Source: a candidate division LCP-89 bacterium (GTDB taxonomy: Bacteria > Electryoneota > B3-LCP). From it: a stretch of DNA of 5,645 bases. The stretch covers positions 1-5,645 of the forward strand of contig JALGZU010000313.1 of the NCBI GenBank assembly GCA_025774735.1, read 5' to 3'. The notes under the pieces were generated by a model. The model was not told where the DNA came from. It searched no databases and was given only the letters and a program-made list of their open reading frames with translations. The translations under genes and the position numbers were made by a program. This document shows, in pieces, positions 5,171 through 5,645 of the stretch. The stretch's first letter is position 1. The number at the start of each line of letters is the position of its first letter.

Positions 5171-5645
5171 TCATTGTGTGTTCATCAGTTCATCGATTGC
5201 GTGCTCGACCTGGCGCACGGCTTCGGGATGCCGCATTACTAAGATGTCCGATCCGGTCAGCAGCAGGCCGTGAGCCGTGATCGCCTCCCACAACACGCCC
5301 CGTTCCAGCTCGGGTCCCCAGGCAGGTTCCAGCGACTCGGGGACTTTTACCTCCTTGGTTTTCCAGGTCTCCTGTCCCACGAAGTTGATGAAGGGCATGC
5401 CCGTCATGGGATCGCCACCCAGAGCCTGCAGGCGGATGCGCTCCATCACCGAATAGGTGTATTCGTAACCGTACCCCAGCCCGCCGGTCAGCGGATCGAT
5501 GATGATCCGGTCGGGTGGGACGTTCATGTCCGTCAACAGGATGTTCAACTGCTTGGCCAGGTTTACATCGATGGGTGATTCAGCCACTAGATTGCAGTCG
5601 TAGGCCACTGTGGCTGCGGCTAAGGTTTTGTACTGTTCTTCCAGT
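5171..5645 (-). CDS. acsD: Corrinoid iron-sulfur protein, small (delta) subunit, C-terminal part
   Basis: The frame is open from the right edge to TGA at 5171-5173; the N-terminus is outside the window. Upstream of the GTG at 5608, in-frame sequence reads LEEQYKTLAAAT and fits the family, so that GTG is internal and not the start. The visible 158 residues are the C-terminal part of the TIM barrel of the delta subunit: VAYDCNLVAESPIDVNLAKQ, then RIIIDPLTGGLGYGYEYTYS, ALGGDPMTGMPFINFVGQETW and GSDILVMRHPEAV. The protein pairs with AcsC; together they carry the cobalamin that accepts the methyl group. Upstream genes, such as those for acetyl-CoA synthase, CO dehydrogenase or the methyltransferase, may lie beyond the right edge. 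The archaeal equivalent is CdhD. No odd residues are seen. Confidence 0.93.
   Translation of the reverse strand, partial: LEEQYKTLAAATVAYDCNLVAESPIDVNLAKQLNILLTDMNVPPDRIIIDPLTGGLGYGYEYTYSVMERIRLQALGGDPMTGMPFINFVGQETWKTKEVKVPESLEPAWGPELERGVLWEAITAHGLLLTGSDILVMRHPEAVRQVEHAIDELMNTQ

Noticed and set aside
5606..5608. GTG as the start of acsD
   Set aside because: The upstream in-frame residues fit the delta subunit, and starting here would remove most of its N-terminal half.

Overview
This window appears to come from an anaerobic bacterium that uses the Wood-Ljungdahl (reductive acetyl-CoA) pathway. The right third carries, on the minus strand, the genes for both subunits of the corrinoid iron-sulfur protein of the CO dehydrogenase/acetyl-CoA synthase system. 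Clear Shine-Dalgarno sites, consensus-like sigma70 promoters, a Rho-independent-type terminator and at least two probable TTG starts fit a bacterium. DUF166 is best known to me from methanogens and other anaerobes. The phylum cannot be fixed from the sequence; Chloroflexota, a deltaproteobacterial-type lineage or a candidate phylum would all be plausible.

Left part (1-1690). A minus-strand gene for an exported protein starts at 225 and runs off the left edge. A 171-bp intergenic region separates it from a plus-strand unit transcribed the other way. That region holds a near-perfect sigma70 promoter for the plus-strand unit, a probable -10 for the leftward gene, and two inverted repeats that overlap these signals. 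The plus-strand unit has two genes: a MinD/FlhG-like ATPase (397-1434), and 6 nt later a 63-residue, extremely charged protein (1441-1632) built from [D/E]-R-R-x-x pentads. A 12-bp hairpin with a U-rich tail (1660-1696) ends the unit.

Middle part (1691-3800). A class I SAM-dependent methyltransferase gene (1716-2367) is broken. Its N-terminal half, with motif I, and its C-terminal half lie in different frames, and the stretch joining them appears to be missing. Facing it on the minus strand are a DUF166-family protein (2411-3220, TTG start, CX2CX3CX2C motif) and a pyridoxamine-phosphate-oxidase-like flavin protein (3279-3722), with a possible promoter upstream of the latter.

Right part (3811-5645). 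acsC (CFeSP large/gamma subunit, complete) follows acsD (CFeSP small/delta subunit, start outside the window) with a 7-nt gap. Together the two proteins carry the methyl group from methyl-tetrahydrofolate to acetyl-CoA synthase. The flavin protein and DUF166 genes lie downstream on the same strand and may be partly co-transcribed with them. No RNA genes, CRISPR arrays or insertion sequences were seen, and no stretch above 300 bp lacks a gene.
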